DNA of 64,000 bases from positions 1 to 64,000 of the forward strand of contig MU401620.1 in the NCBI GenBank assembly GCA_022579005.1, written 5' to 3'. The first letter of the stretch is position 1, and each line of letters opens with the position of its first letter. Below are positions 33,693 to 44,557 of this stretch, piece after piece. The position numbers and the translations under genes are program-made. This DNA is from Poronia punctata (taxonomy: Eukaryota; Ascomycota; Sordariomycetes; Xylariales; Xylariaceae). The notes under the pieces were generated by a model that saw only the letters and a list, made by a program, of their open reading frames with translations, was not told the origin of the DNA and did no database searches.

Positions 33693-36600
33693 CGTACGGA
33701 TCAAGGCAAGACGAACGACTTGCCGTTTATCCCGCTCCATAATGTATTAGAAGATAGAGTCAAACATTCACGGGACCGGCTGCTGGCCTGGAAATAGAGT
33801 GCGGTATTCAGGATAGGGTAATGATGGTAACGTGATGTGTCTGATAGGTTCTAACCTACGACTACACTCTGGGCGATGAAGGGGGGTTCAACCCATTTCC
33901 TAGGGCCCCGCAATAGACGTACCGCGACTTAATGGCTTGCAACATGCATGATGCATACTTCAGGCCGGCGCCGGATCCGTGCCCCGCTAATGGGTAGATG
34001 GAGGCGATGCTGAAGAAGGCTGGGGGACTTGGTTTGGAGACGAGCAGAGATGGAGGGTGTGGTTCTGGTAAGTTCTATCTAGCACGTAACTTCACATAGG
34101 TATGTACTGGCCTTCATTCAAATGCCGGTTAAAGGAGATATACGGAGAAAAACGAAGGGTTCCTCGACGATCAACAATAAAATCACCCCGTCTAGTACGA
34201 TGTAGTCGGCATCACTAGGATACCTGAACGGAGGAGAGGGCTTCTTGAGGCAAGTTAAGATTTCAATGAAGACAAGTGACAGGCAAATCGGTGAAACCAC
34301 TTTACATAAAACAAATTAGCAAGCGGGGATGATACCTGCCCTCCTGCCTGCCCAGACTGGCCCAGTATCCGTCCTTATATAAGGTAGGTAGGTAGTTGCA
34401 ACCAGGGTTAAGGTTCAGACTAAGCCTGTTTCATGGATAGCAACGTAGGTCTGTACGCATAATGGTGGTGTGGGCACCTGATGTGGGTATGGGGTATTCT
34501 GTCAGTCACACACTACGTGGAGATAGATACATCTTGGCTCTTGGATCCCAGATACTGAGCGAATCAGATATTGGCGTTTGAGAAGCACAAAGTGCATAGC
34601 GGAGAAAAGATCCCTCCCGTTTAGAAATGTGGACTGGCCGGCTTCCAGCTTGAAGTGACAGGAAGCTTCTTGGGTTTTAGTTTGTTCTGTCTGTCTGTTG
34701 CATGCAAACGACCATCGTAGGGTATAATACCTACCTGAGACGATGAGTTCCGTGACCGGGGCGCCGGGGGTCCCCCACTGCAGGAAACGCTGACCAAGAC
34801 ACCTGTTATTGTCCCCTGTTGCTCTTATCCACCTTAGGTATGTAAATGTTGACCTAAGTTCTGAGACTTTAAGAAAAATTTGTGATATCGTGCAAGTCTA
34901 GCTTTCTACATATCAAGTAAATGGTGATGGCTTGCGTCTTGATAAGAAGACAGATTGAGAGCCAGAAGGGACTCCTGTGAGTCGGTCTGCGGGTGAGATT
35001 GAGGTGCAGCATCACATCAGCAGATAACACATTCCCTTAGGCACTGATCACCAAAGTATGCTAAAAAGATAGGCCAGGCATGTTCCCTTCCTTGGTAGTA
35101 GGCACAACAAATTGAGGAGGCTTGTCTTTTAAAAACAGCCGTATGCTGGCCTTTTGAGACTACTGGATGAGGACGCTAACAGACGACAAGAACATATTAG
35201 CAGCTTTTTCATCATAATGACCCAAACATATTCCATGGATATGGCCCTGTCTTTTATCCATAAATTTGTGTTTTTAAACTAGAAGAACTGCTGTGTGCAC
35301 TAGAGACACTAAGACGGCATCGTCTATCATGTCGGAGGGGACGCAATATCAGTATTTTAGGATATAATTTATAGTAGGTACCTTAGGTACATAGGTACGT
35401 GCAGGTACTGTAACAACAGAATTGGGGAAAGATGGAGTGTGAAGCAGTTTTGGTAGGTCAGCTCTGATTAGGCCAACTCACAACTGGGAGGGATCCCCAG
35501 GATTTACCCCGCAGATCTGGGTATCAGAGATAGCATGTGACGTCGTTGGGTAAGATTGAGCTAACCTAACTGCTTGTATATAGAAGTAGCAGCAAGCCTT
35601 GAATTAGTGCAATTACTAGTAAATCTGAAGGGCATGTACCTCAAATGCACTTACCATGGTATGAACTCATCTATGCCGGATATGGTAGCAAAACGGTGCT
35701 TTGCCCGGTCCCCGGATTGTTCAGCCCAGCACCCAGCTAGATAGGTGGACGTGAAATTCAGGAGAGCTATTGGCACGATAGGCAGGCCAGTTTTATACAG
35801 GCTAACCTAGCCTCTTGGATATACGTGTAGCTAAAAGGCCTTATCAGGACACTGTGAGTAGCCCCTATTTACTGGTACTAAGTACAAGTAGAAGACTTGT
35901 AATATACCTTCTCAATAAGTAACATACATGTCATACCCACATTACATATTCTGGTATGTTATATTAAGGTATCAAAACACCCCAGACCTTTCACGCGATC
36001 TTCCTATTGGATACATCATTGCATACCAAAGACCCTACCTATCGACTGACTCCCTTGCAAGTACCTACTTGTTATTTGTGCATGTACCTATGTGTAGATG
36101 TTACAAGTACTACCTCATCTTCTTCTTGCTCATAAAGAAAGAGACTATGCTCACATATAGACTAGCCCAAGTAAGTAGGTAGTGTACCTACTCAGCTAGG
36201 TTAGCTAGTTCTACCTATCTACTGAGCACTCGTAGACGATATTCCATGCATGCTTCTTTTACATAAACATATCCCTCTTCTCTTTTCCTCGCACTATACA
36301 AATCAAACCCAGGGGGAAAATGCAAGTTCAAAGTCAAAGCTTATAGACTTACGGCAGGAATACCTTGAGATAGAGTTGCTTCCTTCCCCATACTTCAATA
36401 AAGCCAGGCAGGAGTAGGGCATCTATTAAGGAGGTATTACCCCGCTCATTCCCATGGACCTTGACCCTTGAGTTCCATCATCACAACACAACCACCACCG
36501 ATCTGAACCACTTTAGCAACCGTTTTAACGTGTTTCTCCCCTTCAATTCCTGGGCCCATTCGAGTCAGACAATTGCTCGACCCCCCCTAACAAACGCGAT

Positions 36601-37004
36601 CCCGAGTGAGACTCGATACAAAGTCGCACTGGCCTAACAAAGAGGGGCTTTGCATCATTAGTAGGCCTGCAGTCACAAGCTTTCCCCCGACTTCTTCATA
36701 CGACATTGTAGCATACGAAGGGTCGCCTCTTCTGACTGATCGTGTCACAATTCCCCGTTATACTGTATAGCTCCAGGGTTCACGTACGCTGAAACCTATT
36801 TCTAAGTAATAGGACAGTCTCCACTTCCTCTTCTTTCATCATTCCTACAAAGCTGCCGTTGATTGTATAACAACACGCCAGTAAACCTCTCGTCTTTTCC
36901 ATCCTTGACAATCATACTCTGAAGAAGAAGCCACCGTCTGTTCGTTTACTTCTTGTTCCAACCCGATCAAGACATAAGCTACTTTCTGTCGCATCTCCAA
37001 CAAT
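33693..37004. other. Long intergenic region (3.3 kb), no gene seen
   Basis: This is rich in short words such as taggtacct and ggtaggtaggta, and it has no frame above 85 codons and no recognisable domain. The last 600 bp become pyrimidine-rich, as expected for the promoter and leader of the gene at 37005. An unspliced RNA gene cannot be excluded. Confidence 0.5.
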
Positions 37005-37829
37005 ATGTCAGGTGACAAATCCAACAACGGACATTCTAATGACCGTCGTGGCTCTGTCACCTCGGTCGCCTTTTCCAACCTCTTCAACCGAAGTAATTCA
37101 ATTTCTGCCAACGGAAACGGAAATGCCCGCAAGTCGTCTGTATCCGCCGCGGCTGCTCAAGACCAACGGCGACGGCTCTCAGTGACAACTCTCGGCCTGT
37201 CTGGTGCCTCGCCACCGTCGGCCACCACCCCGTTCGGCCTTAGGCGAGGCAGTATCTCCACAAATAACTCGGACTCTACCGGTATCGACGAAAGTGCTAT
37301 CGATGATGACGAAGCTGCCAAGATGCCAACTTCCCCATTTGCGCGCCGTACAAGCTTTGGAGCCCAGGCTATGCGCACTATGCGAACTGGCCAGACGAGC
37401 CCGGGTCCTGGTATGCCTCTCCAACCACCAAGACGAAGCTCTGCCGCGTTTGCCCGCCCGGTACCTACCGGCAGCTCGTCCGTTTCCTCTTCTACGAGAC
37501 GGATGAGCGCCACTCAGGCAAGCAATACACCACCCACAAGAACACCTTCTGACATGCCTCCCGCTCGTTCAGACAACGGCTACAACTGGACTGAGCAACT
37601 TAGATACCGTGCTGAAAGCAGCCTTACTGGCCAGCGCCCCTCGGCCGGTGCTGCGGTCCAATCTGGCTCTCCCCCACGCGGCGCCCCTCAGCATGACCGT
37701 ACCAAGTCTGTCTCTGACATGCCGGCGCCACCTCGACAGCCTGAGGTGATGAAGCCGAAACAACCTGAGCGACCCAAACCCGACCATATGCAGGAGCGTA
37801 TCCTGAAGGGTGATTTTTATATGGACTGA
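37005..37829 (+). CDS. Ser-rich, probably disordered fungal protein of unknown function
   Basis: 274 residues, one exon, start ATG in the context caatATGTC after a CT-rich leader. The protein is not recognised. The N-terminal half has repeated basic-Ser motifs (RRGSV, RKSSV, RRLSV, RRGSI, RRTSF, RRSSA, RRMSA), which are good consensus sites for PKA or AGC-type kinases. The middle is Pro/Ser-rich. A more ordered-looking piece, GYNWTEQLRYRAESSL, lies at about residues 192-207, and the C-terminus RILKGDFYMD has conserved-tail character. Codon use and the absence of stops support a real gene. It could be a phosphorylated scaffold or signalling target, but that is inference from the sites only. 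Confidence 0.82.
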   Translation: MSGDKSNNGHSNDRRGSVTSVAFSNLFNRSNSISANGNGNARKSSVSAAAAQDQRRRLSVTTLGLSGASPPSATTPFGLRRGSISTNNSDSTGIDESAIDDDEAAKMPTSPFARRTSFGAQAMRTMRTGQTSPGPGMPLQPPRRSSAAFARPVPTGSSSVSSSTRRMSATQASNTPPTRTPSDMPPARSDNGYNWTEQLRYRAESSLTGQRPSAGAAVQSGSPPRGAPQHDRTKSVSDMPAPPRQPEVMKPKQPERPKPDHMQERILKGDFYMD

Positions 37830-39218
37830 ATCACGCATCCCCCGCAAGCTTTGGTATTACAGTGATGATGTAAACTGGCCTAAAGTGCTACACGGACAAG
37901 TCCACCAAATGCAACGATCCAAGGCGTTGCGGTGCTTCGGACTCACCAACCCGACAACATTCATTTCGGCTTGCATTTCACGCAGCTATTCATTGACCTC
38001 GGCTGCACCTGAGCTTCAACCGCGTACAAAACTGAGAGTATAATTGATTCACCTGGAGTTCGGGGGTTATGTTGTGAAAACGACAAAGTTGTATTTGTGA
38101 TTGGGGGAAGAGGCGTATGAACCTAACGACCATGTTCTGCCTCATGATGACTTCCCCCACGAGTTTTATTACAAAAATAGCTTGATATTGGGAATCCGAA
38201 AATATGCGTATAAGGGACATCAATTGCGGTTACGGGTTTGCCAATCGGGCTCATCAAGGTTGCTTCCAAACTATGTATGTGTACGATATGGGTGGACTGT
38301 CAGCGGTCAGTTGGGTCAGGTTGAAGGGAACTCGGATTGCTACCGTAGTGGTGGTGAGTCATGTGTTTCCAAGCAAGAACCGAGAGCAAGATAGTCGATA
38401 TCTCAGTGGAGGAGAATAAAGCATCAGATACTGTATGCTCACTATGTTGAATGGTCCAATGGCTATTTCCAGTTCCTGCTGATACCGAGTTTGTCATACG
38501 TGAATAATGTTCCAACTTCCTCTTAGGAGCAAAATAACAACATGTGATGGTTTGTCCTTTATTCGTAGTACGCGTATCCATTTTAGCGCTGTTGTGCTGT
38601 CTATGACAACGGCGTTTCAAACACCACTGTTGGACGGCGATGTGGTTCAAGGTTGCGGTAACGTACTGAGGCGAGAAAATGGTACGCGATGGCGACAAAC
38701 GATCGACCGGTGCTATGGCAGGACGTATATGTAATCCATTTGAAGATACAAAATACATGGGCAATCAGAGCAGGGGTCACAAAAGCCAAAGACGGCGCTT
38801 GTGGGAGAGGAATAAAGACCATTTTAACCCAGGTCACCGGATCTACGTCTACGTAATAGCCCTAGGTCAGTCCACACACGGGCGTATGTAATATTCTTCC
38901 GTTTCCCTTAATAGAGAAAAATACACGTTCATCTAAGCCGGGATTATTTTCCTACTTTTGGTACACGTCCTAAAGGCATATAGTGGTATACTTGTCGTAA
39001 ATATCTTGCTCTTTTCAGATAAACTGCCAATTAACCTACTCGAAAGACTTATAGTTCGGACGCCTAATCTGACCAAGCTCTTTATTATCTTAACAAGGGC
39101 AGGTATGGTTCTTATTTTAAACAAGAACAGGAAATAACCAGTAGTATATCTGCGGCAAGTATACCGCTCCTGTCAACCAGCATTCTCCTTGTTTCTCTAA
39201 CCCCAACGCAGCGGTTCT
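37830..39218. other. Intergenic, no gene supported
   Basis: Frames of 63-154 codons occur on both strands (for example 38300-38764 minus, 38101-38394 plus). They overlap each other and lack domain character. Probably the 3' flank of the gene at 37005 and degenerate DNA. Confidence 0.45.
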
Positions 39219-39420
39219 CTAAAGCATAATACCACTTCCAACCATAATGCGGCCCAGATGGGAGGCCACTACTGCGTCGTCATTGTTGAAGATCTTTCTC
39301 AGGCCGGGATTGAGCGAGTTGGCGCCATGTTGCGTATTGACGAGGAAGACGACTGCGTAAAGAACGCGAGGAAGTCGGGAAATTAAGACACAACGGATAC
39401 AATGGACGTCAAGGCTTGTC
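39219..39420 (-). pseudogene. Possible orphan terminal exon or gene remnant
   Basis: On the minus strand a frame ending with TAG at 39219-39221 reads SRLPRVLYAVVFLVNTQ and then HGANSLNPGLRKIFNNDD. It ends with VVASHLGRIMVGSGIML. This has the look of a small membrane-associated protein, a hydrophobic segment followed by a polar conserved-looking tail. No ATG precedes it in phase, so it would need an upstream exon, and a tttacag acceptor exists at about 39424. No partner exon was found and the family is not recognised. Confidence 0.3.
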
Positions 39421-40049
39421 GAGGACTGTAAACATATCAGAGATGGAGCCAGGAACGCAACTACAATGGATTAGTCGGGGAACAAAAAGATGGTGGAGGC
39501 ACCTACTACGCACGTCGTCATCGGCTCTTCTCGCTTGGTATTCCATCATCACTAGGCGTTGTGTCGGTGCGAATTATAGGGCACTCATGCTCTCAGTCAT
39601 CAATGACTGCCCCTGATTAGGCTCGGCCAGTGTAGCGACATGGCCACGCTAGAAGCCGAGAAGTATACCGATAGCTACGTCCGACGAGGATTCGATAGTG
39701 GAAGGACCTGGCAGCGGTCGTTTCAATTGGACGGTCGCCTCGACTGTATGCTCTCCAGCCATACGTGGGATTTCTTTTCCTCGAGGTCGATGGCCATGAC
39801 AGACGGCAGCGAAGTGGATTAACCGGTGCAGATTGAGGTGTCCGAATCCATGGGGTGGCGAATACCGTGTAAGGCTAACTATAAGTATCAACGCTTGCAC
39901 GAACTCCAGGCTATTCGCCAGAAGGCTTCAATACCAACCTTCTTAGCGATAAGAAGCGTTGCTTATCTGGGAACATTTCCTACAGAAGCGACAGATATGA
40001 TAGCCAGCCAGAAACAAGATCGGCCTTGTCTTCCCTAACACTTTCAGAG
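39421..40049. other. Stretch without a supported gene
   Basis: Short frames on both strands only. If the adjacent Zn2Cys6 gene once had its usual middle-homology region it would lie here on the minus strand, but no frame resembling it was found. Confidence 0.4.
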
Positions 40050-40472
40050 CTATGAAAGGAGGAAAAATGATTGTCGTTCTCTGGCGGCCAAGCCCTCGTA
40101 TAGAGCCACTATCCCTTTCTCAAGCTCGGAGAGGCGCGATTCGTCAATATCGTCGCTCTTTCTCGTACGTGCGCTGACTATACACGTCTTGGCGGTATTG
40201 AGACATCGCTTACATGGCCGCTGGGCGTTATATGGATCGCGGAGGCACTTAACTTTTAGCCGACGACAGGAGTCACAGGATCGGCGCTGTGGCTTCAGGT
40301 TGTGAGGATCCGGCCTACTGCTGCCTGGAGTGTCAGCAGCTGGAGATTGTTGGGAGGAGCTTCTACCGGCCGCCACGTCGTCGATGGTAACAGTCGTGTC
40401 CTTCTTGTCCGTATCAGCGGGGTAAAGCTCCCGAGGTGGTTTTGGCACGGCAGGGTCCATTTCGCAAGGCAT
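40050..40472 (-). CDS. Zn2Cys6 transcription factor, short and probably truncated
   Basis: 140 residues. A complete binuclear zinc cluster is present, CDSC-X6-C, ten residues, then CKRC-X6-C, with basic residues (RRLKVK) between the first Cys pairs. It is followed by a linker and a short heptad-like helix (SRLSELEKGIVALYEGLAAR). GAL4-type regulators normally run 500-900 residues with a fungal-specific middle domain, which is absent. The frame stops at 40050. A pyrimidine-rich tract plus catag just before the stop looks like a splice acceptor, but no spliced extension keeps a plausible frame. Either the gene is a remnant or one exon was missed. Its position beside the cyclase suggests a local regulator. 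Confidence 0.65.
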   Translation of the reverse strand: MPCEMDPAVPKPPRELYPADTDKKDTTVTIDDVAAGRSSSQQSPAADTPGSSRPDPHNLKPQRRSCDSCRRLKVKCLRDPYNAQRPCKRCLNTAKTCIVSARTRKSDDIDESRLSELEKGIVALYEGLAARERQSFFLLS

Positions 40473-41469
40473 TATAAGGTGGAAATGGTCGAGTATGGCT
40501 TGCGTTGGTGCACTGGACTAGCGGCTGATAAAAGGTGCTAATGGAAGCCGAGAAGAGGAGAAAACCAGTGGGGCAATTATAATTGGCTTATAGGGATGTT
40601 GTTGTTGTTGAAGATGATGGTCGTGTTGATGGTAATCTGATGATCGTGTCGGTGGTAGTGTGGATGGAAGGAAGTGATGGTGGTAGCCGGTAGGCTTGTC
40701 AGATGTGGGAGAACATATAGGGGAAGAGTGGGAGAAAATAGGAAGGACAGGCCAGAGTCAGAGTGAGCCAAACCGAAGACAGGAATTACAAAGATATTCC
40801 CAGGACCCCCAGGAGTAACGCTGTAGGCAATAAAGTACTACATGGATCACTCTACTCGTAGAGCCGCTCCCAGTCAAACAACATTGCGGTCGACCCTTCC
40901 TCTTAGCCAAATACTACCACCATACACGATACGAGGCGGACTAACCCCATACCTCGACCTGCTAGGTCCAGTCAACACCCAGTAAAAGGTCAAATAATAG
41001 TTTTTGCTTCCTGAATATTAAGCCTGCCTACTTATTTTCAACTATGGAGACCAGGACCTCCAAGTGTTTAAAAAGAAGGAACAGTCTAGCCCACCCTGAT
41101 TTAAAGTTTAAGACAGCATTGATAAGTTATAACAACGTTTACCCATTGGTCAGTACGTGAACGATAGTCCATTGAACTGTCCTAGCTCATATGAGGTTAT
41201 ATGTACATAGTTATGCACAATAAACGCCCGTACTCGTAGGCAAGGCGCCGCGTCACCGATCTCGTCCTGGGTTATGTAAGAGGACAGTGTCCAGCTAAGT
41301 TTAATACGATAGCCGGCCTCTCTAGCGGGTGGTGAAGCGGAACTCGTTGTACCTGTACCTAAGGTAACAAGCCGGTTTCTCCTCATTCTACCCACCCAAT
41401 ATTTAGTTAGGCTTATGTTAACTATCTAACCTCCCTAGTCGACCGCCCTTCCTCTTCTCAAAGCGCGAC
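40473..41469. other. Intergenic between regulator and cyclase
   Basis: Contains a GTTGTTGTTG / GATGGT-type low-complexity patch at 40595-40680, which is the leader side of the regulator gene. No gene is supported. Confidence 0.45.
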
Positions 41470-42732
41470 CTAGAATATTGCGAGAGCGTTAGGCGGCGAA
41501 CCAACAAGCCCTGGAATGTTTAACGGCGCCGACGTAAGCATGAAACTATAACGTCCCGATGCCTTGCAATGTGCCGAAAGTCCTCCGAGATCCCATAGCT
41601 CCCCGATGGGCATGCCGAACATGGACAGTAACCAGGGATGAAGTACTAGACACGATCAAGTCGCCGCGTTAGCCACGTAGGTATATACACCCCGAGTTTA
41701 TTGTTCTTGGCAGACTCAGACTTACCTAGTTCCTCGTTTGATGCCGGTGAGCCATCTTCTTTGACAGGGGTCAGAGCTTCGAAAGCCCACGCATCTCCGG
41801 CCACTGCGGCGAAATGTTTGTTCCATAACCACTTCGCAGTCTCGAGCGTCCCATGCACTATACAGGTCTATGTTAATCACCACGACGAGCGAACGAGAAT
41901 GGCGCATAAAAGGGATAGGCTTACCACCCGAAACTCTCATGTTCTGTAGTTTTGCAAAGTCCTCGGCTGTAGGGGCCGAGAAGGTCTCCGTCAAACCTGT
42001 ACGAATGATAAGGACGTCACCAGGGCGGAACTCGACGCCCTGGTCCCCAGCGACAGCCTCGATTTCTTCAATGGTGATACGATGGCCATCGAGCGGATGA
42101 ACGATGGCATCTTCGCCCGTCTTCCCTTCGGCTCGTGCTTTCTTCTCGGCCCATTCTTTAAAGTCGATTAGGACGCCTCGAGCGACCAGGCCTCCTTTAC
42201 TATGCCAGTGATCGAGTGTCGGTGCCGTGTTGGCGGCCGTGTGCTTGGCCGCTAATATTTCATGGGACACCTCTAAACCGTTGTAAGCGAGGCCGGACGG
42301 TTGGTGGTACCAATGGACTAGGCTGTCCCATTGGCTGCTCAGTTGGGTGTTGAAATGGATCTCGTCATCCCAGCCATGGCTTTTAGCCAGGCCGGCCTCT
42401 TTCAGAGTCATGTGCTTATGAGTGGGTGCGATTCTCCCGGGTAGAGGGAAAGGCATGGCATTGAGTGGCCAACTATCGGACAGGGTCTACGTTAACAACA
42501 TTGGTGATCCCTGATGAGATATGCAATGAGCGGGTAAGGCTGACTTGAGTGATACCGACACACCATCTCTGGCCTCGGCGCATGCGGCTTTCACGACATC
42601 CGGTGTGAGAAGGTTCAGCGTTCCTAGTACGTCTTTCTTACCGTCCCGATCGAAGATTCCCCAAGCACAACCCTGGGGCATGCCCTCAACCTTGGGGAGG
42701 TTATCAAAGTCTGGAAGCTGGGTAGTACTCAT
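41470..42732 (-). CDS. Putative cyclase (kynurenine-formamidase-like fold), four exons
   Basis: Exons 42732-42545, 42472-41925, 41857-41726 and 41645-41470, giving 347 residues. The introns are 72, 67 and 80 bp, and phases agree at each junction. Splicing gives VSLNWPLNAMP at the first junction, VSGVHGTLETAKWLW at the second and ELVLHPWLL at the third. The C-terminus reads FGMPIGELWDL and then LTSAPLNIPGLVGSPPNALAIF, which is diagnostic for the fungal branch of the putative-cyclase family (PF04199 type). That family has metal-dependent hydrolase or cyclase members. The last exon is too short to stand out alone. The usual acidic and His residues are present (QWDSLVHWYH, LDHWHSKGG). Substrate unknown. 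It is divergent from the monooxygenase at 44558. Confidence 0.9.
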
Positions 42733-44557
42733 CTTGTTAGCTTATTGTCGCGTGCTGCTGCTCTGGTCTCGGCTAGGGGCAAAAGTGCAGTGATAGGGAA
42801 CTAAAGCGACGTCGTTTGTCTCAGCGTCTATATTATATCCTCCAACGAAAGGCGTCTAGTACCAATATCGCCTACTGCGGGTTTAGTTACATCCGGCTCA
42901 TTTGCCTGCCTATTCAAGAAACTCTCCCCTCCCTCCCTCACTTTGATCGCTACCCCGTACAAATTTTCTCGCTTAGTGACTGACGTCTACTATATTGTTG
43001 GTCGTTCATATGTATTACGACTGGATACCTACTTACCTACCACGTACGTGTACTTGCTCATGCGCTATTCTGGCCTAGGCGCCTAGATAGTCGCGGCACA
43101 CTAGCGATGGATGCCACCACCGTGTCTCCGCAAACAGCTTGGGCTTTGCATCAGGCGGTCACGGCTTTCTTAGCTTTTCTCTCCAAGCTAACGATCCCGC
43201 CGGACGGAACCGCTTGATAGATCATAGCGGCCGCTCATATACTAATCGTGCCACGCCGCACTTTTGGTGGGATTTTCTAGGGCTTACAATATCAAAGGTG
43301 AGAGCGCATAATAGCTCTTATTTAAAAGGAATCCCTTCTACCTAGACTTGGTGTTGCTTTTATAGAAACCTCAACTATTTACAGTGTCAGCCGTGAACAG
43401 AAGAAGGAATATTATAAGCTGAGTAATGTACGTGTACCAGGTAATAACGTAAGCTAACCAAACTTGAGATAGCTCAGGTGTTTGCGGGGTTGGAGCGTAT
43501 GCGGGGACGGAGGCTTGGCTTGGCTACCTTGGAGCAAGCAACAACCCCTCTTTTGGCGACAAAGATTTTTATACAACCTGGCCAAGGACTGAAGAACTTT
43601 CAACTTATTCCATCTCTGGTGGGATCCGAAGAGACTTGGGACAACTATGCAACTACCTTTATGCAGATAGATACGAATACGGCGCGAGCTGCACTACCTG
43701 CAACTTCCGAGTTCCTATTGGCGTTGTCGTCTTATTTCATTGGTTGGGCATGATTCATGAAACGTGAAACACCGCGCTTGTTGGGTTAGTCTCACCAAGA
43801 TAGTTCTTTGAAAACCAACCCTATCAGGATCGCGTACATGTCTCCTCTACGCGGGTCCGTACCAAGGGCCAACTACCTTTAAACTCGTTAAGCATTTTTA
43901 GTTTTTGTAATTGCCGTCTTTCGCGAGTGAAGTACTATTCGGGCTCGGGGAACGATCCATTTCCCGTGCGGAACAAAAAATCGTCCGAATCTCCAGTCTA
44001 ATAAATTCCAAGCGGATTAGCTGAGCTGCGTAGCGCCGGGCGTTTCAGACCATTTCGTTTTGAAGCTCGCCTCTTATTCCTCATTCTTACTCATCTGGCG
44101 AGCCCGCATGGCAGAGTCTAGGTTAGCGTATAATGTGCACACGTAAGATGTTGGGTATAACAAATCCTACGCGTACTTGGACAGACTACAACGCACAAGT
44201 ACACGTATAAGCGACCCTCGGCCGGCCGCATGAAGATGACCATCTTTGTCCATGTTACCTCACTTACCGGGGCTGAATCGGGGGTGGGTCCCTGGTAGGA
44301 GTCCTGATCTCGGGGGGAGGGTCCAGATTTTTACATTTTACCTGTTATGGGTACTGGAGAGGTAATCGCTGTCCTCGCTTATGGGGATACTATAAGTTAT
44401 CATAACATCCACCCCTCGCGGGTAGGACAGTTTTCATGATCTATGTAGAATATGCGTCACTCCCCCTCTCCTTCCCCCTCTCCCTATCCCTCCTCCCGCC
44501 TCCTCTCCTGCCCTGAAATATTGAAAAGAGACTAGACTCGTTTCGTTCATCTCCACT
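42733..44557. other. Divergent intergenic region between cyclase and monooxygenase
   Basis: 1.8 kb with frames of at most 91 codons and no domain. It separates two divergent metabolic genes and should carry both promoters. A tight CT-rich leader (44460-44530) precedes the monooxygenase start. Confidence 0.5.

Noticed and set aside
38300..38764. 154-codon minus-strand frame
   Set aside because: Composition is like random translation and there is no domain; plus-strand frames overlap it.
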